A stretch of DNA of 64,000 nucleotides from contig CM067317.1 of the NCBI GenBank assembly GCA_034231615.1, positions 18,771,379-18,835,378 of the forward strand. Direction: 5' to 3'. Under the pieces are notes generated by a model that saw only the letters and a program-made list of their open reading frames with translations, searched no databases and was not told where the DNA came from. Positions within the stretch are counted from its first letter, which is position 1, and each line of letters starts with the position of its first letter. Position numbers and translations under genes: made by a program. Positions 1 through 14,124 of the stretch are shown here, piece by piece. Origin of the DNA: Meghimatium bilineatum. Lineage: Eukaryota; Mollusca; Gastropoda; Stylommatophora; Philomycidae.

Positions 1-119
1 AGTCGAAGTGCACTTAATTTCATATCTGGTGACACTATATCACATGATTAGATATTTTATACATCGTATCTGTTTGGAGTCATTGAAGCTAAAACATGTT
101 TTTCTAATCCACTAATATA

Positions 120-312
120 CATTCGTGGCCATCAGTCGGTACTACGGGCCTTCTAGCTGAATTAATTTGGACCCCATTCGTTGCGTTTTTTATTATTGCT
201 GGAATTTGTATTGGTCGCTATTTACATACTTGAAGTCGCATGCCAAAAATAGCCACGACGAACCAATAGTTCATGCAAATCAGAAACTAATTCATGTTTA
301 CGTTTTAGGTGA
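120..312 (+). repeat. Dispersed foldback repeat, family F (copy 1)
   Basis: The segment contains the string GTCGCATGCCAAAAA flanked by imperfect inverted arms, one around TTATTATTGCTGGAA...TTGGTCGCTAT and the other around CGAACCAATAG...CAAATCAG. The same layout recurs at 31030-31290 and 50806-51010, with one arm at 46225-46290. No coding potential beyond a chance 85-codon frame. It looks like a short non-autonomous element; its class is not resolved. Confidence 0.5.
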
Positions 313-2764
<2,452 letters not shown>

Positions 2765-3089
2765 TTACAGATACATACGATAAAAATAGAGAGAAAGAAG
2801 TAAGACTGTCTACGTACTACTCTACCTTGAGATAAAAAGATACAAGTAAGAGTATATATATATATAGCTTCTGATATGAACGCTGAGAATGTCATGAGTA
2901 TTTAGATAACAACAACGTCATGTTGACATTGGCATATATATTAATTTTCTATTACACCATGTATAGTTCTCTATAAAAGAAATATGTTTACTGAATACTT
3001 CAAGTTTATTAGACTCATGGAATAAATCATATATTTTTTTGTTTAAAGCATTAACTAGGAAAGGTGTATTAATGTTTACATGTGCGTTA

Positions 3090-3146
3090 CACGGGTCAAA
3101 TGGTTTGAGCTCGTGATACGCTGGATCAGCAACCAGTCAGCAAAAC
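3090..3146 (-). repeat. Fragment of the CCAA-tailed dispersed repeat (family T)
   Basis: Contains GGGTCAAATGGTTTGAGC followed by CGCTGGATCAGCAACCA. The same tail occurs at 35490-35580 and, inverted, at 50130-50180 and 61526-61556. Only the tail is recognisable here. Confidence 0.4.
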
Positions 3147-3299
3147 ATATTTTCGGGGTTTGGAGAAAAAGCAGTTTATTTTTATATAAAAACTGAATGT
3201 ATAAATAAACTAAAGTGGTATCAATACTGAATATTTCATTTTTTTTTTAAACTTGGTAAAGTGAAATTTAATAAGAAAAATATCATGATCATCATGAAA

Positions 3300-3480
3300 T
3301 GCCGTCTCCGCATCGAATGTTGACTGCAATGGACCGCCAACATCCCCTGCCTCTTGCCTTCGTGGTGCACTCTCTCAGATTTAAGGCAATCTAACTCGTG
3401 ATATTTCTTTCCCACTTGTATCTCTGCCTACATCTTGCTCGTCCCCTCCCTTCAACTTTACCCTAAAATAATGTCTTGAA
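3300..3480 (-). mobile_element. Decayed LINE 3' end
   Basis: On the minus strand this resembles the 3' end of the LINE at 8610-8985 (AGAGG...TGTTGG...ACATTCGATGCGGAGACGG). Similar wreckage lies at 4005-4140 and 28310-28460. All are heavily mutated and carry no open frame. Confidence 0.4.
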
Positions 3481-4004
3481 CAAGATGCCATGTCCTTTAA
3501 TATGCATGTCCAAAATACTTTAAGAAAAATATGCCTTGTAAACATTCACAATAAATATTTTCTTTACGCTGTCTATTGACAGAAATTATTTTTCTGAATT
3601 TACATACATAGACAATTTTAAGAATCTATTCAGAAACGTCTGGCTTTAAAAGGAAACGACCATTAAAATTGTGAACACAAACACAAGCCAGGTATAGATA
3701 TAGGAGCCGAATTGGTTTGTTAAAAAAAAAGTGGGACAACGTGTACTTTAAGAAAACCACCAGTAGAGAACAAAAGTAATAGTTTGTTGATGGGTACGGT
3801 AAGGGAATTAACTCATAGTTGACCAAGCGACAACCTATTTGTTGTTTGTTCCTATGTATCCGTATTGTTCCTGGTCCACTTAAAACTTCTTTGTTGAGAA
3901 GCACGCCATTTTCAAAAAGACATGGTGGTCCATCTTTGTTATTTCACGAAAATATGGAAGTGCAAAATCGATTAATCCAATCACAACATTTTCCTTGTAG
4001 GTCG

Positions 4005-4600
4005 TCTTCGTATCGACTGTTAGATGCAAAGCACAGCCAACATCCTCTGCCTTGTTGTTGCACTACGATAGACTAGTTATTTCCTTATCATGGTGTCAAT
4101 TATATCTCTACATTCTACTTGCTCGTCTTCAATATGATGTCTTTTCTTTCCTGCTATCACATTTTATATGATTCATTTTTATTTCATTTAATTTTTTTCA
4201 GTATGCACTTTTGTAAAAACCTCTTTATTTTCTTCTATATTCATGAATCTCCTCTATATTCTTAAATTTATTCACATCTCAAAAGTATCAATAGTGTCTT
4301 GATTGTTCATTATCCATTTTTTTCTCAGTAATGAATTAATGTATATTAGAAGTGGAACATTACAATTATCATTATCATTATTGTTTGTGAATTTATTGGA
4401 TGTTAGCAGTTTACTCGTATCTTTTTCGTAATCGAAAGTACTTTTGGTCATTATTTTTATTCTGCTAATGTCTGCTTCACATCTAACGTCTTTTGTAATT
4501 ATGTGTCCCAGGTGTAGATATGAGTCTACCTGTTGCAATACCTCTCCTTGTATGTTTATTAGTAGCTTTTGCTCTTTTCGTAACAGTAACATTCGATAAG
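4005..4600 (-). mobile_element. Decayed LINE, reverse transcriptase C-terminal part and 3' end
   Basis: The minus frame at about 4600-4330 reads LLINIQGEVLQQVDSYLHLG followed by HIITKDVRCEADISRIKI, the typical stretch after the YADD box of non-LTR reverse transcriptases. The frame then decays, and the family's 3' end is visible near 4005-4140. Not functional. Confidence 0.65.
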
Positions 4601-4639
4601 ATGTGTGTGGTGTGTAAATAACATACACGCGCGCACATG

Positions 4640-4815
4640 CAGGTGAACCGCATAGCGCAGTGGTTAGATCACTGGCTTCGTAAATGTGTGGTCGTGGGTT
4701 CATTTCACAGTTGAGGTGGGAATGTTTTCAGATCGCAATGGCTCCTAGTTGGACCTAGTTTCAGTCATAATTGGATACGAGATTAATCCGGAAAGTAAAG
4801 ACTGCGGGGGAGAGG
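4640..4815 (+). mobile_element. tRNA-derived SINE (candidate)
   Basis: The segment has a pol III A-box-like TAGCGCAGTGG at 4653-4663 and a B-box-like GGGTTCATTTC about 33 bp later at roughly 4696-4706, spaced as in a tRNA. A non-tRNA body of about 100 bp follows. The cloverleaf is not convincing enough for a genuine tRNA gene, and no clear target-site duplication was found. Confidence 0.55.
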
Positions 4816-4831
4816 AAATTGGTGATCACTA

Positions 4832-5012
4832 CATATGACTCACTATGATTACTACCATATGACTCACTATGATTACTACCATATGACTTGCTATGATCAC
4901 TAGTATATGACTCACTATGATTACTACCATATGACTTGCTATGATCACTAGTATATGACTCACTATGATTACTACCATATGACTTGCTATGATCACTAGT
5001 ATATGACTCATT
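4832..5012 (+). repeat. 24-bp tandem repeat with alternating A/B subtypes
   Basis: About 7.5 copies of a 24-bp unit. Subtype A contains GACTCACTATGATTACTAC and subtype B contains GACTTGCTATGATCACTAG. The order is A A B A B A B then a partial A, so most of the array is a 48-bp higher-order repeat. An open frame on the minus strand is a by-product of the unit being divisible by three. Confidence 0.9.
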
Positions 5013-5065
5013 ATCATATAGAAGAGTCAGTGAAATGTGTGATCGCTAACATCACACACGCTTAC

Positions 5066-5066
<1 letters not shown>

Positions 5067-5092
<26 letters not shown>
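5067..5092. repeat. (GA)n microsatellite
   Basis: About 13 GA dinucleotides in tubulin intron 4, next to the 24-bp array. Confidence 0.9.
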
Positions 5093-5096
<4 letters not shown>

Positions 5097-5459
5097 ATGG
5101 GAGATCTCTCTATCACAGCTGTTATCAACTGTATGTATGGGAGACCCCTCTGGTACAGCTGTTAAGCAGGTGCACAAGCGGCCACTATTTCAAATTACAG
5201 GTGCATTTTGTCAGAGCTCTCTGTTGATGATCGTTTAAGAGTACTAAAAGTTATCTAAGTGATTCGAGTTGAACTCTTGGCAGGTATCTTTCCTCTTTAC
5301 TGAGAAATTAGAGATACATGAGGTGAAATCACATTACAGAAGTTCATACTTTTTTATTCTTTCCAAGTGGAAATATCAAAAGTGAAACATCAAGTGAACA
5401 TTTTTTTAACCAAATTAAGGCATTGCACATTCATTTTCGCCAGTGCCTACTCTAGATCA

Positions 5460-7230
<1,771 letters not shown>

Positions 7231-7234
7231 CAAT

Positions 7235-8190
7235 GGCCACCTTCTGTGCAACTTGCGGATTGCAGATGACATTGATCTTATGGCTGGCGGCGAGAAAGAA
7301 CTTCAAGAACTTACTTCTAAAATTGAAAAAAAAACTAGAAAAATGTATGGTATGGAAATAAGCATCGAGAAAACTAAAATAATGACAAACAGAGATGACA
7401 ACACGACTCCTGTTAACATCTGTGTAAATGGACAGAAACTAGAAGAAGCTGATATCTTTAAATACTTAGCATCTTATATGAGCAGCGATGGAAGCACTAC
7501 CAAAGACATAAAGACTAGACTTGAAATAGTCTCGGCTGAAATGTCCAGATTAAATATCATATGGAAGAACAGAATAAGTACAGCTGTGGAAATAAACAGA
7601 TATAAATCTCTAATAATACCTTAACCTTTGTACGGATGTGAGAGTTGGACAACTACAGCAGAAATGGAGAGGAGAATACAGACTTTTGAAAACAAATGCT
7701 ACAGACGAATCATACGTAACCATTATAGGGAATACGTATACATATTATGTATACGTATTAAACATTATTGAAGACCTTACTTGAGGGTAAAGTCAAAAGG
7801 ACGTAAGCAAGAAGTGGCAGAGATACAGGTGGGAGAGTAACATCACACGATGGACAGGTTACAGTCTAGTAGAGTGTATCACCACGACAAGAGACAGGAG
7901 ATGTTAGAGATACATTGCAGCCAACCTTCCTTGCGGAGACGGCACTTAATTATGATGATGATGACAGGGAATACAAAACCATCATATACGTGAGAAGCAA
8001 AATAAATACTCTTGCAGGCCAACCTCATAGCAGTTCTTAGGCGTCACAAACGTGTGGCCACGTAATGAGGCCCGATTCTATTTCCAAAAATATCGTGCAG
8101 TGATAATTTGACGAAGGAAGAGGAGATCAGATGAAAGTATGAATTGACAATATTAAAGACTGCACAGAATTAAGATTCTCCACACTTAAA
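7235..8190 (+). mobile_element. LINE fragment (RT C-terminal half), itself interrupted
   Basis: The plus frame 7235-7735 reads LRIADDIDLMAGGEKELQEL, ..., MSSDGSTTKDIKTRLEI and YGCESWTT...RRIIRNHYREY, the post-active-site part of a non-LTR reverse transcriptase. The protein resumes at about 7975 as KTIIYVRSKINTLAGQPHSS after a 230-bp insertion. A C-terminal WIDNIKDCTELR follows near 8140. One stop (7622) and other lesions make it dead. Confidence 0.8.
7736..7965 (+). mobile_element. LINE 3'-end fragment inserted in another LINE
   Basis: This 230-bp piece is a 5'-truncated copy of the element at 8610-8985: both share GACCTTACTTGAGGGTAAAG and TCACACGATGGACAGGTTAC and end in a (GAT/TGA)n tail. 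It is flanked by the 9-bp direct repeat AGGGAATAC at 7727-7735 and 7966-7974, and removing it rejoins the host LINE protein as HYRE/YKT. Confidence 0.85.
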
Positions 8191-8389
8191 GAGCTGATAA
8201 CAGCGAGGTATGGTGACACGGGCGCATATATTCTATAAAGAACAGGCGTGTATTTCTATTTATAGTAAACGAATGCTAGGCTGAATCATGGGTTCTACTA
8301 TACTACATGTAATTCTAACTTGTAGCAAGCTCAGACTCGGAACAGTAAGCTATCTTTATTTCATTTCGGTGAAAGGTAGCTATAATATA

Positions 8390-8530
8390 ATGCAGGTTTT
8401 AAAATTTATTTTATTATTATAAAATTGTGTTAAATTAATATAAAATTGTGTTTTTTTATTATAAAATTGTGTTTTATTAATATAAAATTGTGTTTTATTA
8501 TTATAAAATTGTGTTATATTATTTTTAAAA
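8390..8530. repeat. AT-rich tandem repeat, about 22-bp unit
   Basis: Six or so copies of TTATTATAAAATTGTGTTTT with small variations, in tubulin intron 3. No function is evident. Confidence 0.8.
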
Positions 8531-8609
8531 CGTTTCTTAATTAATATGCGTCTATTCTTTGTCCTTGATTTCACAGTGTTTACTTTAATTTATGTAAATA
8601 ATACAAACT

Positions 8610-8990
8610 AAGACAAAAGACATTAATATGGGAATATACTTAGACGATAGAAGAATAGGGAGAACATCATGGAAAGAGAAGAAAACAAATAAAGAGGTGC
8701 TAAAGACACTTAATATGAAGAAAGAACTACTAAGAGAAATAAAGATCAAGCAAATAAAATACTTTGGAAACATTAAAAGACATGACACCTTATTGAAGAC
8801 CTTACTTGAGGGTAAAGTCAAAGGGAAGCGAGCAAGAGGTAGACAGAGATACAAGTGGGAGAGTAACATCACACGATGGACAGGTTACAGTCTAGTAGAG
8901 TGCACCACCAAGACAAGAGACAGGAGATGTTGGAGATACATTGCAGCCAACATTCGTTGCGGAGACGGCAATTGATGATGATGATACTTG
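8610..8990 (+). mobile_element. LINE 3' end with (GAT)n tail
   Basis: The frame 8628-8975 is a reverse-transcriptase C-terminal region: KQIKYFGNIKRHDTLLKTLL, then GKRARGRQRYKWESNITRW and DRRCWRYIAANIRCGD, followed by a short GAT repeat typical of this kind of LINE tail. It is 5'-truncated. The nested copy at 7736-7965 belongs to the same family. Confidence 0.85.
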
Positions 8991-9454
8991 GACGTGTGGG
9001 GAACATGCATGTATAATCTATATAAAAATAGGCTTTGATAAGAATTTGTACAAAAGGAGCGCAGTCCAAATTTTGTGTAGAAAATGGAAGATTACTTATA
9101 AACATAAACTATACAAAAGAGGAGATTACTTATATAATCTACACATAAGGGTAATTACTTATATAATCAATACAATACGGATCGATGACACGAACATAAT
9201 CAGAAACACTGAGAAGAAAACAAATGATTTGACTAAGCAATGCCCTCTCTGGTCAAACTTAATACTACACGGTACATGATATATATATATACTATTGTTT
9301 TACAATGTTTACCGTTAACCTTACATCTAAAATTATAAATTTTGCTAGCAGTCTGATATCTCGGAGATTGTGGTTTGGCGAAACACATTATAGTTGATAA
9401 GAAAGAAGCTCTGATATATCCCAGTTGGACAAACGTTCTCGACTGCAAGGAGTT

Positions 9455-9710
9455 GTCTCACCATAAGGGCAATCTATCTATCTATGCGCTGTGTCCCTTG
9501 TTTGCCTTGCGGCGTCACAGGTGGAAGAGTTCTCTGGAGATGGCCTTCTTGTGCACTGTTTGTAAGCTTGTTCCTGTGGCTTCTTTGATTTCTGTAATCC
9601 ATCTTTTACATGGTCTGCCTCTGGCTTTATAACCGTTATGTCTATGTGTCATGGCCATTTGTGGCATGCTATATGTCGGTAGTCTGGAAGCGTCTGAAAA
9701 CCACTTTGAT
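9455..9710 (-). mobile_element. LINE 3' end, family L2 copy 1
   Basis: The minus frame reads GRPCKRWITEIKEATGTSLQ then HKKAISRELFHL and stop, the same C-terminus as the larger copies at 21290-22190 (-) and 26430-27475 (+). Only the last 250 bp or so remain. Confidence 0.8.
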
Positions 9711-9781
9711 CTGTCATAAGAGCAATTGATTTGTTAAACTAAACCTGTTAGCAACTAAATCATATACTGTCTACTACATAC

Positions 9782-9930
9782 CATTTTTCGTATCCTGTCC
9801 AGCACAAGGTCAACAATTTCCTTCCCCACTGTGTAATGACCTCTGGCATAATTGTTTGCTGCGTCTTCTTTGCCATTGACCAATTGTTCAGGATGAAACA
9901 GCTGCCTGTACATTCCTGTACGGACTTCAT
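9782..9930 (-). CDS. Alpha-tubulin, exon 3 (about residues 77-126)
   Basis: Read from 9930 to 9782: two bases (AT) complete a split aspartate codon, followed by 49 codons beginning [20 protein letters not shown], then [20 protein letters not shown] and LVLDRIRKM. The acceptor is CAACAACAG and the donor is ATG/GTATGT. This is the block between the H2 and H4 regions of alpha-tubulin and is almost fully conserved. It is easily missed because its frame has no in-frame ATG near the start. A LINE 3' end begins only about 45 bp upstream of its acceptor. Confidence 0.95.
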
Positions 9931-9974
9931 CTGTTGTTGAGTGAAAATAATATAGTTAGTGCTTGAACAAGGTA

Positions 9975-10175
9975 CAATCTTATTAGGTATGTTGATCATT
10001 CTCTTTGCACACCGGACATGTCCATAGGTGCTCAGATATTCGTTTCAGCAAATCTCTCAGGGTATAACGGCTGGTGGTTCTGGTTCTATCTTGGTTCACT
10101 GTTCTTTTTGAAATCTTTGTTAGGTGTTCTCTACGGGACACGCTTATCTTCACTCCCAATTCGCGCATTATCGAT
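9975..10175 (-). mobile_element. I-type LINE 3' end (third copy of the RNase H LINE family)
   Basis: The minus frame 10168-9983 reads TRTTSRYTLRDLLKRISEHL then WTCPVCKENDQHT, closely matching the C-terminal CxxC motif of the element at 13640-16990 (HLWTCPVCEDDNQHT). It is 5'-truncated. Its end, AATGATCAACATACCTAATA, matches the other copy up to the same base, which marks the 3' end of the element. Confidence 0.8.
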
Positions 10176-10383
10176 ATTGACTAATGCTCATTTATCGCAA
10201 AAAATCCTCTGTCTCATGAAGAGCAATGAGTATGTATACTCAGTCCATAAGCTGACCAACTGTTATGGTGGCGTGGACTCTTATCACTAGACCCTCATCT
10301 TATCTGCCTTATCAATTTCTTTTGCTCCTCTCTTATATCATGAGTCTCTGTTTATAATATTCTTTTCTGGTTAATTGTTTTTG

Positions 10384-10460
10384 TCCTGATAAAGATTTTT
10401 TTAGTGGAAACGTCGTTCTGTCGATGTCGTTAGTGGGTGTTGTATTCTACTGCAAAACTT
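10384..10460 (+). repeat. Hammerhead-like core repeat, family H (copy A)
   Basis: Contains CCTGATAAAGATTTTT followed by GGAAACGTCG, then a terminal segment GTGTTGTATTCTACTGCAAAA that resembles the right end of the family H element at 11467-11703. Only the right half is visible. Confidence 0.45.
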
Positions 10461-10609
10461 CCTATATATCTCTGCTTTCCCCTTCCCAGCCTGAGCAAGG
10501 GATAGGCGAAGTTTTACGAGGAATGTTGGAAACATAAGATAATGCATCTAAATAAAGCGGTATTGAGACATATGATTATGGTAATGATGATAAAGTAATT
10601 CCTTTAGAT

Positions 10610-10690
10610 GTAAGTAGGTAGCTCGTGACAGCCCAAAACCTTTCTGGTAAAAACGCAAGTCCTCCTCAGTTGAGTAACCATGGTGACACC
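10610..10690 (-). mobile_element. LINE 3'-end fragment
   Basis: Shares GCTCGTGACAGCCCAAAACC and surrounding sequence with the LINE 3' end at 25285-25515 (GCTCTTGACAGCCCATAGCC). Short, no coding. Confidence 0.4.
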
Positions 10691-10746
10691 CTAACTCTTA
10701 AACGGTTTGTTTGACTCAAAGGTACTGTTGAATTAGAGGGGGAGGA

Positions 10747-10912
<166 letters not shown>

Positions 10913-11109
10913 GTGTGTCCACATCTATCATGTCCTCTGTGCTGAGGTCTGGAAAAGTAGAATATGGGCGAAAGATTTGATAAGATTAGTTTATATACCG
11001 CTTCCGAAGAAGGACAACTTAAAAACTGCATACATTTCAGAAGAATCGCGATGATCAGTCATACATATATGATTCTTGTCAAGATAATCACGAAAAGAAT
11101 GGAATTACA

Positions 11110-12720
11110 TATGTACAGATAAATAAATATAGTTCAGACAGGTCTTAGACAGAAAACAGGTACCAGGAAGCACATCTTAAACATGAGAAATATACTAGAG
11201 AAGTATAAAGAGTTAGTTCAGTGCAGACATACAGCTGTTTCATATGCTGTTCAGGCATTAGACAGCGAAACACCAGAAATTATGGAATATAATGGAAAGC
11301 ATGAACTTCCTACACCATCTCAAATTGCTCATTAAAATGCTTTAATAAGAGCAACAGGATTATGTTCGTCTCGAAGGAAAATATGTGACTGATTTTAGAT
11401 CCAAAAATGAGTCAGATAGGATTACATCGTCTCACCACAGGTAGATCCAGGAATATGGTAATAAAGTTTTGCTAATACTGAATGACACACGAATCGTCGT
11501 TTTGTATTTTCCTTGTCCGGTGTCATTTTGCCTCTTCCGGTCAATCCACACTACTCATACCAATGTGACTGTCGATGTTATTACTGTTTGCTTTCTGTTA
11601 TATGTTTTAATTTTGTTTCATTTGTCTGTCTTGATAAAGGCCTTTTGGTCGAAACGTCGATTTGTGTCTGCCATTATGTGTGTTATTCAGTATTAGCAAA
11701 ACTTTATTACCCAATTCCTGGAACTACCTGTAGAATTTCAGTTTTGCGCACCAAATACAATTTATCGATTTTCCTCTCACCACACCTGTTTAACATTTAT
11801 ACAGGAAAGAACATGTAAAATTTATTAGAAAACCCACATTATGAACAGTTTAAACCTCCTTAATATCGGAGGTCATGAGATCCTAGAAATAAGGTACACA
11901 GATGGCACTATTCTAATTTAAAGGAGCTTCACAGGTTTAGAATACGTGATTATGTCAGTTAAACATCATAGCCAAGCACAAAATCTTTTCCTCAATGCAA
12001 AAAAGACAAAAATAATGCATATAAACAAAAATGAATTCACACTTGCGATAATCATTTAGAAAGTACAACTACAAAATGTCAGCAACTGTGAATATCTCAG
12101 GTCAACAATAAAAACCACAAGAGATTGCACAGTATAGGTCAGAAAGAGATTAGCAATAATCACACACACAAAATCACAGATGAAAAATATATGGCAAGCG
12201 GCAAACAGAAACTCAAAGTAACAACTATATAGAAGCTATATTTTTTTTCCGGTGACAGCATATGGTTGTTTGATGTGGGCAATTACATCCCCAATAGAGA
12301 AGATAATATCGGCGAGATTAAATGTTATAGAAAGATATTATATACCATAATAAGAATATCATTCACAGATAGATGATTCAACGCAGATGTCCGCAAAGAT
12401 CAGATAATTAAAAAAAAGACTCGTTTCTCTAAAACATTGAAAACGTAAGCTTTTAAACATAAACATGTTTCGGACATATAAAGAGACATAATGATTTAGT
12501 AAGATTAAGCATCGAGGGAGAAATTCCAGGCGAGAGAGTAAGAGGTAGACCAAGAATACGAAAGAAACAGTATATACATCACCTTCTGAACATGACACTG
12601 AAAGAGAATGGGCATTTGAAACATAGCCAAGAGGGTTACATGGTAGCAGTGAGGACAAAGTTCTGTAAAGGACATGCCACAGATATAAATAAATGCATAT
12701 TGCATTTACTGGTCCGTTTG
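11110..12720 (+). mobile_element. Degenerate LINE (RT remnants); region 11467-11703 is a separate insert
   Basis: Plus-strand translation with many stops and frameshifts still shows reverse-transcriptase segments: about 11150, HILNMRNILEKYKE-like; about 11890, IRYTDGTILI; about 11990, LNAKKTKIMHINKNEFT; about 12070, NVSNCEYLRSTIKTTRDC; about 12250, TAYGCLMWAITSPIEK. The order matches an RT from the palm to the C-terminus. It lies in tubulin intron 2 and is long dead. A family H element interrupts it. Confidence 0.65.
11467..11703 (+). mobile_element. Family H element with terminal inverted repeats (copy B)
   Basis: The left end TTTGCTAATACTGAATGACA and the right end (complement TTTGCTAATACTGAATAACA) are inverted repeats, so this is a complete small element of about 237 bp. 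Towards the right it carries TCTTGATAAAGGCCTTTTGG followed by TCGAAACGTCG, the hammerhead-like core shared with copies at 10384, 32786-32970 and 58434-58793. No protein coding. Confidence 0.7.
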
Positions 12721-12807
12721 AAGTTGTAATTACTCGTACACATAATAATGGAGAATGAATAACCACATTTTGAACTTAACGCAAACAATATCTAAATCGC
12801 AACTCAC

Positions 12808-13033
12808 CCACAACGCTTGGCTCCAGGTCCACATAGATAGCTCTTGGCACATGTTTGCCCATGCTGGTTTCGCTGAAGAAGGTGTTATAACTCTCATCAC
12901 CATTGTTTGTGGCCAACTTGAGATCTTCCATGTGTCCGCTGGGCTGAATTCCATGCTCTAAACAATATAACTCCCAGCAAGCATTGCCAATTTGTACTCC
13001 AGCCTGACCCACGTGAATAGAGATGCACTCACG
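12808..13033 (-). CDS. Alpha-tubulin, exon 2 (residues 2-77)
   Basis: Read from 13033 to 12808: 75 codons plus one base, beginning [20 protein letters not shown], then [40 protein letters not shown] and [15 protein letters not shown]. The acceptor is TTTCTAG and the donor is G/GTGAGT. The final G joins AT of exon 3 to give Asp (VVDEVRTG). Most animal alpha-tubulin genes have the same intron directly after the start ATG, so the initiator codon is expected on a separate upstream exon. The loop around Lys40 is unlike the usual DKTIGGGDDSF: it is one residue longer and reads [12 protein letters not shown], and TGAGK has become TSMGK. A divergent isotype rather than a pseudogene, as all exons stay open with good splice sites. 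Confidence 0.95.
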
Positions 13034-13239
13034 CTAGAAAGTAAACAAATTCATTTTATTAATATTTCGTATTTATTTTGCTAAAACAAGACTTCATCTA
13101 ATTCAATCTGTATTGTCAACATTGATTATTGATTGTCAATCGGATCAATAATCGGTTTTATATGAATATATATATATATGCTGATGTTGGAAGAATAACA
13201 GATATATTTGTCATATGGAAAAATGTACAAATTTATATG

Positions 13240-13378
13240 ATTCATGATATGCGTACACAATCAATGTACACATTATAAGTACACATTATATGTAAGCATT
13301 ATATGTGCACAATATGTGTAAACAATATATGTACACATTATATGTACACATTATATATACACAATATATGTACACAGT
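13240..13378. repeat. Tandem TGTACACATTATA-type repeat
   Basis: About nine imperfect copies of a roughly 15-bp unit (TGTACACATTATA) in the 5' part of tubulin intron 1 nearest exon 2. Confidence 0.75.
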
Positions 13379-14124
13379 TCTTGATTAGAAACTAGCACCA
13401 AGTGGCACTGAGGCTCACTTCCATAAGTGCTCATTTTGCCAGCAGATCATCCATTAAATTATTCACACGTTCATTGTACAAGTCGGTTGCTGGATACTGA
13501 GATACTGATTCTTAGAGATATTGTTTATGTTCATGTTCAGAAAGGGATTGACTTTATTATAATCGCGTATATATGATTGGCTTGATTTTAGGAGCATATT
13601 TCATAGAATTAATATGTAGCGTGCCAGTTCATACCTTTGAGTGTTCTGGCATAGACCACCCACCACACAGCGAGCTCCGTCTTTTGAAGGGAAGCAGGCT
13701 CAAGAGAGGCAAATCGTGGATGGGTCGGGCCGAGGATACCGTTACACATATCTGCGCCCCAGAAGACATAGCTCCTGGCGAGGAATGGATACCTATTCCT
13801 ACGTTCTTTCAAGAGGCAGTCAAGACAGTCATTACACTCAATAGAGAGTGCAGGAAACACAGCCACGTAAGCGTGGATACTGAGGTCTAGGCACTAATTT
13901 GCGAGAATGCCGATGATTCAGATGTTATGATTTACACGGACGGGTCGGTCATACGCCTCCAGCGTTGCGCATGGGCCTTTACTGTCAGATCAAAAGAAAA
14001 AACAGTATTTGAAGCCAGTGGTGCCTTTACCGCAACAACGAGCAGTTTAACTATGGAAATATTCGCCGTAAAGCATGCACTTTACTGGCTGGAATTGCAA
14101 ACCTATTACCATGCATGCGTACTA

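Noticed and set aside
4640..4710. Functional tRNA gene
   Set aside because: Boxes are present but the arms do not form a clean cloverleaf and a SINE body follows.
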